A DNA stretch of 64,000 nt from Ridgeia piscesae. Taxonomy: Eukaryota > Annelida > Polychaeta > Sabellida > Siboglinidae. Positions 35,401 through 45,760 of this stretch are shown one piece after another. The notes below the pieces were generated by a model, which was given only the letters and a program-made list of their open reading frames with translations, searched no databases and was not told where the DNA came from. Numbering within the stretch: position 1 is the stretch's first letter; each line of letters begins with the position of its first letter. A program made the translations under genes and the position numbers. The stretch lies in assembly GCA_025642075.2 (NCBI GenBank), contig JAODUO010000630.1, positions 1-64,000 on the forward strand, read 5' to 3'.

Positions 35401-37260
35401 TAAAATTCATAGAAATGAATGAGGAGAGGGGTCGCCTACGGTATATCAACAACAAAATTGAATGTTATATCATCATTTAAATGGTGCCATGTGATAGATA
35501 CTAATATGTAGTTAATAACAGTTTTTGAATTTTGTTTGAAATCTTCAATATTTACGGAAAAATTAAATTTTTAATCTTAAAATTGCTGCATTTTTTTCTA
35601 TAGGATTTTGGTCCATTTCTTGTGCACAGGCTGCATAATGACTGCATAAAATAGGTTGGAAACCAGTAATAACATTGGAACCATTTAACTTTTATTGATG
35701 AGTACATTTCACTGCACATAACTTCCAGTTGTGCAACAGGTGTAGATTATGCATCAATAGCAAAGCCATCGATTTCTGCTGATGTCACAGTTATGCCAGT
35801 TATTGAAGAATGGAAACATTGTAGTAGCAGTATGTACAATTCCCAAGATCATACTGCAATGTTCTTCAAGTGTATACACTGCACATAAATTCGAGTTGAG
35901 CAATGAATATGAAGCGACTGCGATGGCAGACACTTCTCTCGAGATCAAAGAGTATTGTCAATTCTTGAGAAGTTGACCCATGTGAGCATTGCCATCATTG
36001 ACTTTCACACAGGTTTCATTATAGGTAATGTGCATAAGTCCATGCGATATGCATTGAAGTTCACAATTTATCTGTGATAGTCCATGGGGAATTCTCCAAC
36101 TTGCTGATGAGTCGACCAATGTCAGGAGCAATGCCTACAATTCAATACATTACAATCAATACCGCATACAACACTACAGAATATTAAATGACAAATTACA
36201 GCACTTGACTCTATGAAAAAAGTTTTTAACTAACAAATGTAATATTAAACTTAATTAATATAACTTAACTTTGATATCGTAACTTTTCCGTATTCTTCAC
36301 GACCACACTTCCTGAGTGTCTACATGAAATTCAAATAACGAAAATATTTCACGTAAAATACTACACAAAATGGTAAATATTATTAATAACATCAACAAAA
36401 TAGATAGTCCACATAACTGTAAACTAAATGGTAAAATGAAAAAAATTGAATTACAGCTATTGGGTGGTGTATATTATAGTGGAAATATTAAGTCTGTACT
36501 TTCTATAACAAAATAGTAATACTGACACGCTAACAATATACGTGTATTAAGTTCTGTTTACATAATTTACTAAAAATCAACTGTTTATGATGCGGATTGA
36601 TCAGATTAATAATGTTTCCCTGTAGCGATTAAAATGGAAGTAGGTCGCAGACGCAGTCACAAGTAATCGTGATGACCTGCGCTGATGCCGTAAATTTAAC
36701 TGTTTTGAAATTTCGTTTGTTTTCCTTAAAACATTGACTTGCACATATATAACACATATTTCATAATAACTTTCTAATATTTAACTGATAGTCATAACAT
36801 CATGATGGCACAATTACAATATCGATCGCGCGTACGTTGGCCATTGCAAATACCACGCAATGTTAATGGCGCCTGAACGCATAAATTATGAACAGCACAG
36901 GCCGCAGCTCTGAGCGACATGAAAAACGCTCCAGACTCTATGAAAGCTAAGATGCCATAGATGTGGGTTACACTTACAAATTTTAGGTTACACGCTAATC
37001 TATATTAGCATTTTTTTTAATAAACGCAACGCAAAGTCCACCAACCTTGATCATCCACATACGAATGCAATGTAACAGTTTTTTCCCGCCGATCATCTTC
37101 TGAAGGCATTCATTGGTCGATATCAATGTAAACAGTAAACAAAATTAGTATGCATCGCTAGAAACACGCCGTTTTCCGAGACCATGTGATCCAGCCAGTC
37201 GCTTGGGCGGCAAAAAACCTGCGTCATTTCTGGAACGCGTTACGCGGACACCGAGCGATG
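35401..37260. other. Unassigned AT-rich sequence
   Basis: No recognised protein. The segment 35700-36120 is less AT-rich and open in places on the minus strand (35948-35754), but I cannot place it. The rest (36130-37250) shows no repeats, RNA genes or motifs that I can support. Confidence 0.25.
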
Positions 37261-37282
37261 CTGCCATCTAGCGGATGTTGAT

Positions 37283-37316
37283 ATCCCTCACTCAGTTGAT
37301 ATACTGAGTGAGGGAT
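37283..37316. repeat. Perfect 13-bp hairpin
   Basis: atccctcactcag and ctgagtgagggat are exact reverse complements separated by eight bases (ttgatata). Confidence 0.9.
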
Positions 37317-37392
37317 GAACCACCGATTTTGTGACATGCATTTAATCGTCAATTTAGCGCATTACCAGAAAGGTGTGTATATCTCGAAGCGG

Positions 37393-37416
37393 CATCGTAA
37401 ATCTAAATTTACGATG
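37393..37416. repeat. Perfect 10-bp hairpin in a TACGA-rich tract
   Basis: catcgtaaat and atttacgatg flank four bases. The following ~110 bp are enriched in tacga/tcgta words (for example ctacgaaactacgatacga). This could be a transposon terminus ahead of the Myb-like ORF. Confidence 0.7.
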
Positions 37417-37670
37417 GACTTACGAGAAACTTACTACGAAACTACGATACGATAAACGAGTATCTGGAAAGGATCGTAAAGCTCTCGTATCGTAAATAGT
37501 TACGAGTTGAAGATACGATGTACGAGCATGCGCAATACGCATGGTGCAATACATTGGCGGTAAATTCAACGCTATTTTTAACTGCGCGTCTACACGAGTC
37601 ATCGCCACGCAGACGACAGCGCGTGCATGTATTCATTAACTGACCTACTTTTGCAAGACCTACATTCAGC

Positions 37671-37832
37671 ATGTCAAGCGAAATTGCTACCAAAAAACAA
37701 CGGAGGCCAAATTTCACCAGTGAAAATATAAATATACTAGCAGACGCTGTTGCGTCAAACAAAGCCCACTTCTTTGGGACATTTACCAATACAATTACCG
37801 CTAACAGCAAATCGAACATTTGGGGAAAATAG
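37671..37832 (+). CDS. Myb/SANT-like DNA-binding ORF (53 aa, truncated)
   Basis: ATG at 37671 opens MSSEIATKKQRRPNFTSENI, NILADAVASNKAHFFGTFTN and TITANSKSNIWGK, then TAG. The pattern R-R-x-N-F-T-x-E-E/N-x-x-x-L-x-x-x-V-x-x-x-x-x-x-x-F-G-x-x, then W, is the first part of the Myb/SANT-like domain found in NAIF1-like proteins and in Harbinger accessory proteins. It stops just after the first Trp helix, so it is probably a truncated accessory ORF or a first exon; no donor is evident at the end. The flanking tacga-rich hairpins suggest a transposon context. Confidence 0.6.
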   Translation: MSSEIATKKQRRPNFTSENINILADAVASNKAHFFGTFTNTITANSKSNIWGK

Positions 37833-38391
37833 GGTAGGGTGAGGCATGGAGCCTCCGTTGGGTAACGAGCCCCCCCCCCGCATTACGTCAGTTTTACGTG
37901 GTTGAGATATGTGTCTGGTGAACGAATACAATGCTGCCACCTATTGACTACTCTGACGGAAAAACAGACGCTGGCAAAAAACGCGGTAAGTAAATATTTG
38001 CATTTAATGCTTTATTACATGTTTGATGTAATAGCTGTGTGTTTGTAAAGTTTTACTACAGCAACGAGATTAAACATAGCCTCGTGTAATTGTTGTTATA
38101 TTTAATAGTAGTCTATAGAGCTTCATTCACTTTTGTGAAAATGGGGCGTCTTGCCCCACATAAATCGAGTAATCAACAATCGTGATTAGGTCACAAAATA
38201 TACTTGTTTTATATAGTTGGTAAGATGATTCCATAGGACGCAATAAAGCTCTTTTGTTGTTACAATTGACAATACATGTAAACGTTCTGCTCAAATGGAC
38301 AGTGCAGAAAGCCATTCATAATCTATAGAGACGTCATATTTGCAAACCTGTATGTTATGTGATTACTTGCTTAGTGCGCAATATTTTTTTA

Positions 38392-39551
38392 GATATGGTT
38401 CGCACATACAAGCGGAAGACGCAACGGGGTGCGTATGGCGATGCCATTTTGAAAGCTGCACTGTTAGCGTTGGAGGAGCAGCCATTGAAGACAGTTAGTC
38501 GACTGTATCACGTGCCCCGCGTACGTTGCGAAGACACCGTGATAACAGAGTTGCAACACTGGGTGCCCTTGCGCTTGGGCCAATGAAAACAGCCCTACCG
38601 GCTGCCGCAGGGAGCATTCTGCGCGACCACATTGCGTACATGGAGAAATGTCTGTACGGATTGACGACTATTGACGTGAGACGCCTGGCTTACGACCTCG
38701 CCGAGAAGCTGGGTGTGCAACACAATTTTTCTGTAGACACGAAGTTGGCAGGACGCGACTGGTTACGCGGATTCTTTAAGCGACACGAAGATTTGGCAAT
38801 CCGGCGCCCACAGGGCACCAACATTGCGCGAGCTGTCGGCTTCAATCGACCGAAGGTTCGCCAATTCTTCGATCTCTACAGATCACAATTGGAGATGTGT
38901 ACGTACACGTCAGCACGAATTTGGAATATGGATGAAACCGGGATAACTAATGTTCAAAAGCCCTGGAAGATTGTTGCCACAAAAGGAACGCGCCAGGTGG
39001 GGAGGGTGACAAGCGGGGAGCGCGGTGCTAACATCACCGTCATTTGCGGGATGAACCCGGTCGGCACATATCTGCCACCGATGTTCATTTTCCCGAGAAA
39101 GAGAATGGTGGAATCGCTAATGACAGGTGCGCCATGTCAATCTGTTGGCTACTGCAGTTCCACTGGCTGGACAGACTCAGACCTATTTCTTAAGTGGCTG
39201 GAACACTTTGCTAGTTTCACAAATGCAGCACTTGATGTACCCCAAATCGTGACCCTTGATGGCCACCACAGTCACAAGACTCTGGCTGCGGTTGAATACG
39301 CGAGGAGCCGTGGCATTACCTTGATCACACTGCCACCGCACACCACACACAAGATGCAGCCACTGGACAGGGCATATTTCAAATCCTTCAAGAGTGCATA
39401 CAACGCAGCGGCTGACAGCTGGATGGTCGCCAATCCCGGAAGGGGAATCACCGCACACGACATGGCTGCACTAATTGGAAAGGCATTTCTGCGATCTGCC
39501 ACACCAGACAAAGCAGTGGCAGGTTTTCGCGCTTGTGGAATTACAGATTAG
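38392..39551 (+). pseudogene. pogo/Tigger transposase, almost intact with one frameshift
   Basis: The first frame from ATG 38395 gives VRTYKRKTQRGAYGDAILKA, ALLALEEQPLKTVSRLYHVP, a psq-type HTH that binds transposon ends. Near 38520 the frame moves by one base into the next ORF: TLRRHRDNRVATLGALALGP-like, then YMEKCLYGLTTIDVRRLAYD, then RDWLRGFFKRHEDLAIRRPQ. The DDE core is complete: IWNMDETGITN, IVTLDGHHSHKT and LPPHTTHKMQPLDRAYFKSF supply three aspartates. It ends AVAGFRACGITD plus TAG, shorter than many Tigger proteins, which have a longer C-terminal tail. No inverted repeats were found on inspection. Confidence 0.85.
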
Positions 39552-40080
39552 CAAATGACTAATAATTATGCAAATGAGGTCGAATCTCTTCCTTTTACAA
39601 ATATAAATGATAAGGATTTTATAGCTATAAATTGTTAAACTAACTCATACTATCAACCAAATACACCTATTAATGTTTCTAACTTTAGTTCGTTCATTTA
39701 ATTACAAAGACTATGGTGTGTGTGTGTGAGACTATGAAAAAGACAGATCCACATAATATTTTATAATGATATTTTAATGTTTTGTAAATATTACACTGAA
39801 CAACAATTAAATTATGATATTCAGCTAACTAAAGAAATATGTATATCTATTATACACTGCAGCAAGTCGTCAGAAGTAAAGAAGACATTAAACTTTCATT
39901 TCGCTCTATTGGCAGACATAAAGAAAACGTTTGCAGAAACTCAGAGCGACCGACATAAACAACGATTTTGCCGGCTTTTGTGAAAATAAAAGATATAGGA
40001 TTTTATAATAAGATTCGTCTCACATATACTCATGACCTTACGACAAACCACCTATTGGAATGTCAACGTTTGGTGATTTT
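39552..40080. other. No recognised feature
   Basis: AT-rich sequence after the pogo ORF. A 68-codon open frame at 39777-39983 has no recognised motif. Confidence 0.25.
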
Positions 40081-40089
40081 GAGTTCAGT

Positions 40090-40440
40090 CGTAAGATGCA
40101 GGTGAATCCTACCCACGCCGATGTCCGTGCTGCGAGTCATATACTCGTACCCGCAGTACGGACGAACACCTTGTGCGAAATGTCACCGTTATGGACATGG
40201 GCCTTTCTGACCACTTTGCGGTGAATTTCAACATCGCACCGGTTTGATGTCAAATTGATGAAAATCATATACCGCAAAATACGCGCTATTGATGCAGTGA
40301 TTTTTCGACAAGACATTCCACTGTTCCGCTCCGATGATCTTGACGCACTGAACGTAGAAGAACTATTTGATCAGTACGATCATTTGCTGCTCAGCTCAGT
40401 TGATTCACACGCGCTGTTCGAAGAGCACCAGACATAGATT
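40090..40440 (+). pseudogene. LINE endonuclease end and EN-RT linker
   Basis: At 40173-40243 a frame reads VRNVTVMDMGLSDHFAVNFN, with the SDH endonuclease block. The linker follows: KIIYRKIRAIDAVIFRQDIP, LFRSDDLDALNVEELFDQYD, HLLLSSVDSHAL and a stop at 40437. YRKIRAID-x-FRxDI ... VExLxxQYxxxLxxxLDxHAP is typical of CR1/Rex1-style LINEs. It is truncated before the RT core. Confidence 0.65.
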
Positions 40441-40496
40441 CCACGATCAATGCAGGACTTCCTGCAACAACTCTACCAAGGTCACCAAGACATGCA

Positions 40497-40579
40497 GACG
40501 TGAAAGTGTGTACAGGATCAACATAAACAAAGATGTCGAACGAATTTGCAAATCGTGCGAGACGTGCCATGAGCACTAG
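40497..40579 (+). pseudogene. Gypsy integrase zinc-binding (H2C2) fragment
   Basis: The frame includes YRININKDVERICKSCETCH, matching the N-I-N-x-D-I-E-x-x-C-x-x-C-x-x-C end of the integrase HHCC domain. Only ~25 residues remain. A further integrase piece in the same orientation occurs at 41.1 kb. Confidence 0.5.
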
Positions 40580-41087
40580 GACGCGACTATCGTGAACTCG
40601 TCCGTCATCGGTCCGTCTATCGACCAACCAGACGCTATGTTACCAATAGACTTTACATGTCCATGTAACTCGGGTTAGTCTGTCAATTATAGGAATGTTG
40701 TATGTGGCCTCGTGTTTAATGTAGAGTTAATGTTACGATTATGGTTGTATCGTGTAAAAGTACGTACTCTTCGTTATTTCTGAGCGCCCAGTAGATTACG
40801 CCGGTTACAGAAATATTGCCTTTCTATTTGTTTCCATTATTTGATTGGGTTTAAGTATTGATTATAATTCCATTATTAACCTTGGTCCTTTTTCTCCGTT
40901 CTTGGTTGTTTAGGTTACATACTTATTATTCCCAAATGTTAACAATAACGTCTTGAACCGACTAGACCTGAGCCATATGGTACGGAGACCTCGCCCATCC
41001 GTCAAGATCAGATTGGTCAAGACAAAGGCGCCACTTCGACAAACCGTGTGATTTCCAGGTACTGACAAGCGTGTGGCAAATGTGGTT

Positions 41088-41215
41088 CAGAACTGTTTTC
41101 CACGCCAGGCATGCACAGAGTGTACGAAGAAAGAACCATTCAAGATGACAGAGCTTCCGAAAGAACCATGGAAAGTGTTAAATATGCGTGTCTATGTGGT
41201 GGACTATACTTCCAT
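41088..41215 (+). pseudogene. Gypsy integrase fragment before the catalytic core
   Basis: The frame has QACTECTKKEPFKMTELPKE followed by PWKVLNMRVYVVDYTSIV. In Gypsy integrases C-x-x-C is followed by P...LPxxPWxxVxxDF, the entry to the catalytic core. The first catalytic Asp is not retained. It lies between 40.5-kb integrase sequence and an LTR, so all may derive from one Gypsy 3' end. Confidence 0.5.
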
Positions 41216-41256
41216 AGTCTTGCGTAGTAATACACGTTGTAGCTGTGACCTAGCTG

Positions 41257-41381
41257 TGAGTTGTGATGTGTGAGGTGTGATACATGGATATGCAAATAAA
41301 TTTCAGTTGAGTGCTATCCCCAAGAACCACGTGTGTGTTTTACTTTAGCATATATACAACAGATAATTGGCGACGAGACGG
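41257..41381 (+). repeat. Gypsy 5' LTR end and primer-binding site
   Basis: The sequence ...atacatggatatgcaaataaa... (polyadenylation signal at about 41295) runs to tatatacaaca at 41361 and then gataattggcgacgagacgg. A TGGCGACGAG primer-binding site directly downstream of an ...ACA LTR end is usual for metazoan Gypsy elements, and gag begins at 41508. The 5' LTR boundary is uncertain; TGTGATGTG at 41264 or nearby is a candidate. Confidence 0.6.
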
Positions 41382-41507
41382 ATGGGATGGTACTAACTCA
41401 TCGAAAGTTGGAACTTGTTTGATTCCAAGAATCTGTGAGTGAAACATTTGTTTACTTTTTACGTTCAGCTGTAAGTGTAATAGCCGAAGAAGACGCACGT
41501 TGTAAGC

Positions 41508-42325
41508 ATGGCAGACTTCACTGGGCTAATGGCGCCTAAACGCTGCCTTGCTGGGACGAATGCCAGGGAATGTTTGCTGCAAACCTTTAAACAGCAATTC
41601 AATATGTATTTGCCGGCATCAGGTAGCACCGAAAAGAGTTACGCAGATAAGATTACGATGCTGTTGACATTTGGTGGCGCGGAATTGTTGGTTATTTACA
41701 ATTCGTTCGACTATGACATCGAAGGAGCAGCAGCTGAGATACCGACGGTGAAAGTAGTGCTGGACCGATCTGACAGCTACTTTGCGCCGAGAACCAACGA
41801 ACTGATCGATCGGTACAGGTTTCGTTCGTGTAAGCAATCCTACGACGAGACGACGGCGTCTTACATTGCACGTCTGCATAACTTGGCGAAGACTTGCAAT
41901 TTCGGCGACGAAAATGAAAATAATTTACGTGTTCAACTCGTCTACGGATGTCACAATGAAAGTCTCCGAAAGATGTTTTCCGCGAGGAGGCGTTGACCTT
42001 ACATAGTGCAAACCAGATCGCCAGCGGCTGCTAGCAACGGAGTGATGAAGGTCGAGGCCGAGGAAGCATGGCGCGGCAGCACGGAGATGGAGATGCGACG
42101 GGTCGATCGGGGACAGCGGCAAGCCCAAGGCCAATGTCAAGCCTCGACCACAGAACTTACATCGGTAAGTTCTGTGGTCGAGACCATGTGTTCGACCGTA
42201 AGCAGTGTCCAGCTTACGGGAAGCGTTGCTACATTTGTGGACAGAACACTCATTTCGCGAAAATGTGTCAACCCATCCCAAAAGAACGGCTACGTAATAG
42301 CGGCCATGTTTTCCTTTGAATTGTT
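41508..42325 (+). pseudogene. Gypsy gag polyprotein with two zinc knuckles
   Basis: The first frame (41508-41993, 162 aa) is a capsid: LLQTFKQQFNMYLPASG, YADKITMLLTFGGAELLVIY, ETTASYIARLHNLAKTCNFG, NNLRVQLVYGCHNESLRKMF. It stops at FSARRR. After frame changes a nucleocapsid segment near 42165-42265 reads YIGKFCGRDHVFDRKQCPAY and GKRCYICGQNTHFAKMCQ, two CCHC knuckles. Just before it a perfect 18-bp inverted duplication (42143-42182) disrupts the reading. The start ATG follows the PBS by ~125 bp, as expected for a Gypsy leader. Confidence 0.8.
42143..42182. repeat. Perfect 18-bp inverted duplication in gag
   Basis: The arm ctcgaccacagaacttac, a four-base loop (atcg) and the exact reverse complement follow one another. 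The right arm encodes the start of the first zinc knuckle (GKFCGRD), so the left arm is the extra, reversed copy. Confidence 0.95.
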
Positions 42326-42479
42326 AGCTATTCGGCGGAAGAGCAGGCGGGTGAACCAAGCCAATGTCCGTAGGCTCGACCCCAGGGCGGTCGAGCCCAA
42401 GGCAGGACATCACGTCTTGACGCCCGCTGATAAGGTCACCTATGTAATTGCGGCATCCAAGGTAGTGGGATTGGCGTCT

Positions 42480-42900
42480 TCGATCATTTTTACGGCGACC
42501 GACGTCGATCGCAAGCTGCGTGCATGCGCACGCACCAGTAGGCGATGTTGGTCGTCGTTTCGAGCTGGGGCGGGAAGGCGGCGTCGGTCCGGTCGCGGAA
42601 CCGACGATTAAACGACGCGTCGGTCTCGTAGGCGCACTGGCGCGTCTGTTCGAGGAAGTCACGGAGAGCGGCGGCCTCATCAACGTTCAGGTAATTTTTA
42701 CCACATGGGCGCGTACCTGTGCCCATGGAACGGCGTTTCGAGCCATATGATCGGTGACGATAATTTCATTGGGGAAACGGTCGATCTTCTTTCTTAAGGG
42801 CCCCGTGACAGTCGAGGAGACGACTTCTACAATTGACGGGTGGCCGACCCGATGACGTCTTGAAGCCATGTGCGGGTGGCAGACGTAGACGACCCATCGC
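42480..42900 (-). pseudogene. Possible antisense retroelement gag fragment
   Basis: On the minus strand YLNVDEAAALRDFLEQTRQ is followed by ETDASFNRRFRDRTDAAFPP. F-x-Q-x-R-Q-x-x-x-E-x-x-x-x-F-N-R-R-F-R resembles the capsid region of some LTR retrotransposons. It interrupts the space between Gypsy gag and pol and is in the opposite orientation, so it may be an insertion. The local GC content is higher than in neighbouring DNA. Confidence 0.35.
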
Positions 42901-43034
42901 ACCATGCCTATTGTTTTATTATCTTATTAATCGTCTTAGTAACTTCGAGGCGTTGGGTGGCGTCATGAGCGTCATTAACCTGTGTGGAGGCATCGGCTCC
43001 ACACCTTGACCGTTAACTCATTAATTACCATATC

Positions 43035-43035
<1 letters not shown>

Positions 43036-43078
<43 letters not shown>

Positions 43079-43086
43079 TATATACG
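43036..43086. repeat. (TA)n microsatellite
   Basis: An uninterrupted tatata tract with one aat interruption, between the antisense gag-like segment and Gypsy pol. Confidence 0.95.
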
Positions 43087-43179
43087 CTGTAGGTATATAA
43101 TATATAATAGTACTACTAATTATGTCTACTAATTAACTTCACGGTGACTATACGTTACACTGAGTCCAGGTCAGTGTGC

Positions 43180-44270
43180 ATGTCACACCAGAGTGAGCTA
43201 GAGGGGTTAGTTAGTAAACACCAGGGGTTGTTTGATGGGAAACTGGGTTTGCTAAAAGGTGTCAAAGCACACATTGAAGTGGTAGATGGTGCTAACCCTG
43301 TTTACACTCGGGTTCCCTCTGCTCTGCGACCAAACGTCGCGCAAGAGTTAGATAGGATTGCGAAAGCCGGGGTAATTACACCAGTTACAAGTTGTGACTG
43401 GGCGACAGGTGTAGTAGTAGTGCCTAAGAAGAATGGTGCTATTAGACTGTGTGGTAATTACAAGAACCGTTACGTTAACCCTCAGTTGAAAAATGTGTCC
43501 CCACCAAACATTCACATTGACGATTTGGCGGGTGGAGCAAAATTCCCAAAACTCGACTTAGCAAATACGTACAACCAAATGGAGATCTAGACATTAGAAT
43601 GGACTGTTTCAACAGAACATGTTAGTGTATGGCATTACGAAGGCTCCAGCATATGGCAAAATGCAATCGAGAAAGTGTTGCAGGGGTTGCCTGGAGTCTT
43701 GATGACATTCTTGTGTCAAGGAGAACCGAGACAGAACACCTGATAAATCTGGATTGTGTTCGAAAGACTGACAGAGTTTGGGTTGAAATTTAATCGTGAG
43801 AAATGTGAATTCTCCAGAGATTCCTTTGAATACCTGGGTCACGTGATTGGCGCCCACGCTATCCACACATCGACGGACCCAGGCCTATTGATGTCATTTC
43901 ACTGAAGTCGTTCATTGGCATGGCAAACTACTGTCGAATGTTTGTGCCAGATTTTGCGTTCACGCTCCATCCTCTCACCATGTTGCTTGAGAAGGATAGA
44001 AAGTTCAAGTGGACATATGACATGGATGATGTGTTTCTGGCAGTGCAAACGTGCTCTATGTGAGTCTGGGTTTGTGATGCATTTTGACAGCAGTGTCCCC
44101 GTGACAGTCGCATGTGACGCGTCACCAGTTGGTGTCGGAGCTGTGCTCTCTCACATTATGCCTGATGAAGAAGAGCGACCGATTCAATTTGCATCTCGCG
44201 CATTGACGAGAGCAGAACAGAAGTACTCACAGATTGGGCGGGAAAGGCTATGGATCGGTTAGATTTACAA
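43180..44270 (+). pseudogene. Gypsy reverse transcriptase and RNase H, decayed
   Basis: Frame one (43144-43590) reads LEGLVSKHQGLFDGKLG, KAHIEVVDGANPVYTRVPSA, ALRPNVAQELDRIAKAGVIT, WATGVVVVPKKNGAIRLCGN and FPKLDLANTYNQMEI (first catalytic Asp in KLDLA), then a stop. Later pieces: VLQGLPGVL, an eroded LDDILVSRRTETEHLIN block near 43695, FGLKFNREKCEFSRDSFEYL and GHVIGAHA, then RNase H with VTVACDASPVGVGAVLSHIM and RPIQFASRALTRAEQKYSQI to 44262. Frames shift at least five times and the Y of YLDD is lost. The family order is complete, so this was once a full pol. Confidence 0.85.
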
Positions 44271-44339
44271 CCGGACTTCAGTCGTCGTAACGAACTATCC
44301 CTCGATGGTGATGTTCTGTTATGGGGAATGAGAGCAACT

Positions 44340-44935
44340 TCGAGCTGAAATTCTTGATGAGCGTCACACCGGCCATATCGGTGTTGTGAAAATTAAGGGT
44401 GTCGCACGTTCGTATGTCTGGTGGCCAGGCGTGGATGCAGACATTGTAGCTTGTACCAAAGCTTGCGAGTCTTGCCAGTTGGTACAGAGGAATCCAACCA
44501 GTGCTCCATTACATCCATGGGTCCCGGCATCACGGCCAGGTGAACGCATACATATTGATTATGCAGGTCCTGTGGAGGTGAAAATGCTCCTCATTGTAAT
44601 CGACTCATTCTCAAAGTGGCCAAAAGTTGTCATTGTCAATAGTACAAGTGAAGCGACAGTGATCGCACTGAGGACCATGTTCAGTAGAGTGGGCGTTCCG
44701 CAGACTTTGGTCTCGGACAAGCACCACAATTCAAATCGCAGGAGTTCAAGGACTTCCTGGATAGGTTGGGGGTGTTGCATAAACCTACCTTACCATCCGA
44801 GTTTGAACGGAATTGCAGAACGATTTGTTCAGACGGTAAAACAGGATATGAAAGCGATGGCATCAACAGGGAGTCACTCCAGGTCAGACTGGATAAATTC
44901 CTCCTGGCATATCGAAATTATACGCCTAGTGGGGT
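44340..44935 (+). pseudogene. Gypsy integrase, truncated
   Basis: LDERHTGHIGVVKIKGVARSY-like sequence opens the HHCC finger (HTGH, then CTKACESCQLVQ). The core follows: PGERIHIDYAGPVEVKMLLI with the first catalytic Asp (HIDYAGP), VIDSFSKWPKVVIVNSTSEA, then VPQTLVSDKHHNS (second Asp; GP lost) and, after a shift, YHPSLNGIAERFVQTVKQDM with the catalytic Glu. LDKFLLAYRNYTPSG is the last Gypsy-like block; at about 44935 it passes directly into antisense DIRS RT sequence, so the C-terminal domain and 3' LTR are gone. Confidence 0.85.
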
Positions 44936-45760
44936 CAACAACTTTATCCCAGTTTATACAAAATCCTAAGTGTCGCAACAAACTAACTAGGGTGGACAGT
45001 GCTGTAGCACATTCCTTCATGGTGGGTGCACAAATTAAGAAATCGTCAAGATACACCACCATAGCAGTAAAACCCCTCCTGGCCATCATTCGTTTCACTG
45101 ACTGTGTTAATCAATGAAAAATTCCAGGCGCCAGCCTAGATCCAAAAGGCAATTTTGTGTCATACAAATAATTAACTCAACCATCCAGTTCAAATTTTAG
45201 CCCTGTGTACTGCTGACTTTCCTTGCTAATGGCAACTGAACGGTACGCAGATTTTAAATCAACTTTTGCCACTTTGGCATATCAAGGAGGTGGCATCATC
45301 CAAGGTTTCAAATTTTTGTGAACAGTCCAAGGTAGCATGATCATTTAAGGCATTGCCAACTGGTCTACTACAATCGTGAATTAAACGAACACCCCCCGGC
45401 GGTTTCGGAATGGCGCCCAAGGGGCTTATCAAAAGTGGTTTATTATCACAAACAACACAATTCCCATCCGAAATTTCCGATAAAACTTGTTGCTTGACAG
45501 CCTCGTAATTGCCGTGTTCTGGCGAAGCAGACGGATGATTTGCCACCTCCCCGGACACAATATGCACATCTTTATCCACAATATCAAAACCATTAATAAC
45601 ACCATTTAATACAAATTCTCTGTCAGCCATGGTAGGTGTTGTACATTTTACAGATGGCTCTACCGTCCGCTGTGACTGGGCCTGTGGGTATACCCCGCTG
45701 GGCGGGCTTAGCGTGGGCAAACCCTGGGCCTGGGGGACGGGCGTGGTTGCAGGGAGCACG
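44936..45760 (-). pseudogene. DIRS-like reverse transcriptase (minus strand)
   Basis: From 45626 downwards: EFVLNGVINGFDIVDKDVHI, YEAVKQQVLSEISDGNCVVC, LISPLGAIPKPPGGVRLIHD, CSRPVGNALNDHATLD, then with stops FKICVPFSCH-type remnants of KVDLKSAYRSV near 45240, LAPGIF near 45122 and, in frame 45098-44874, RGFTAMVVYLDDFLICAPTM, RHLGFCINWDKVVDPT. YLDDF carries the catalytic Asp pair, and GAIPK...RLIHDxSRPxG marks the DIRS branch of RTs known from cnidarians and other invertebrates. It is cut at 44936 by Gypsy sequence in the opposite orientation. Confidence 0.8.

Noticed and set aside
44940..45114. C-terminal extension of Gypsy integrase (LSQFIQNPKCRNKLTRV...)
   Set aside because: It is the antisense reading of the DIRS-like RT around its YLDDF motif.
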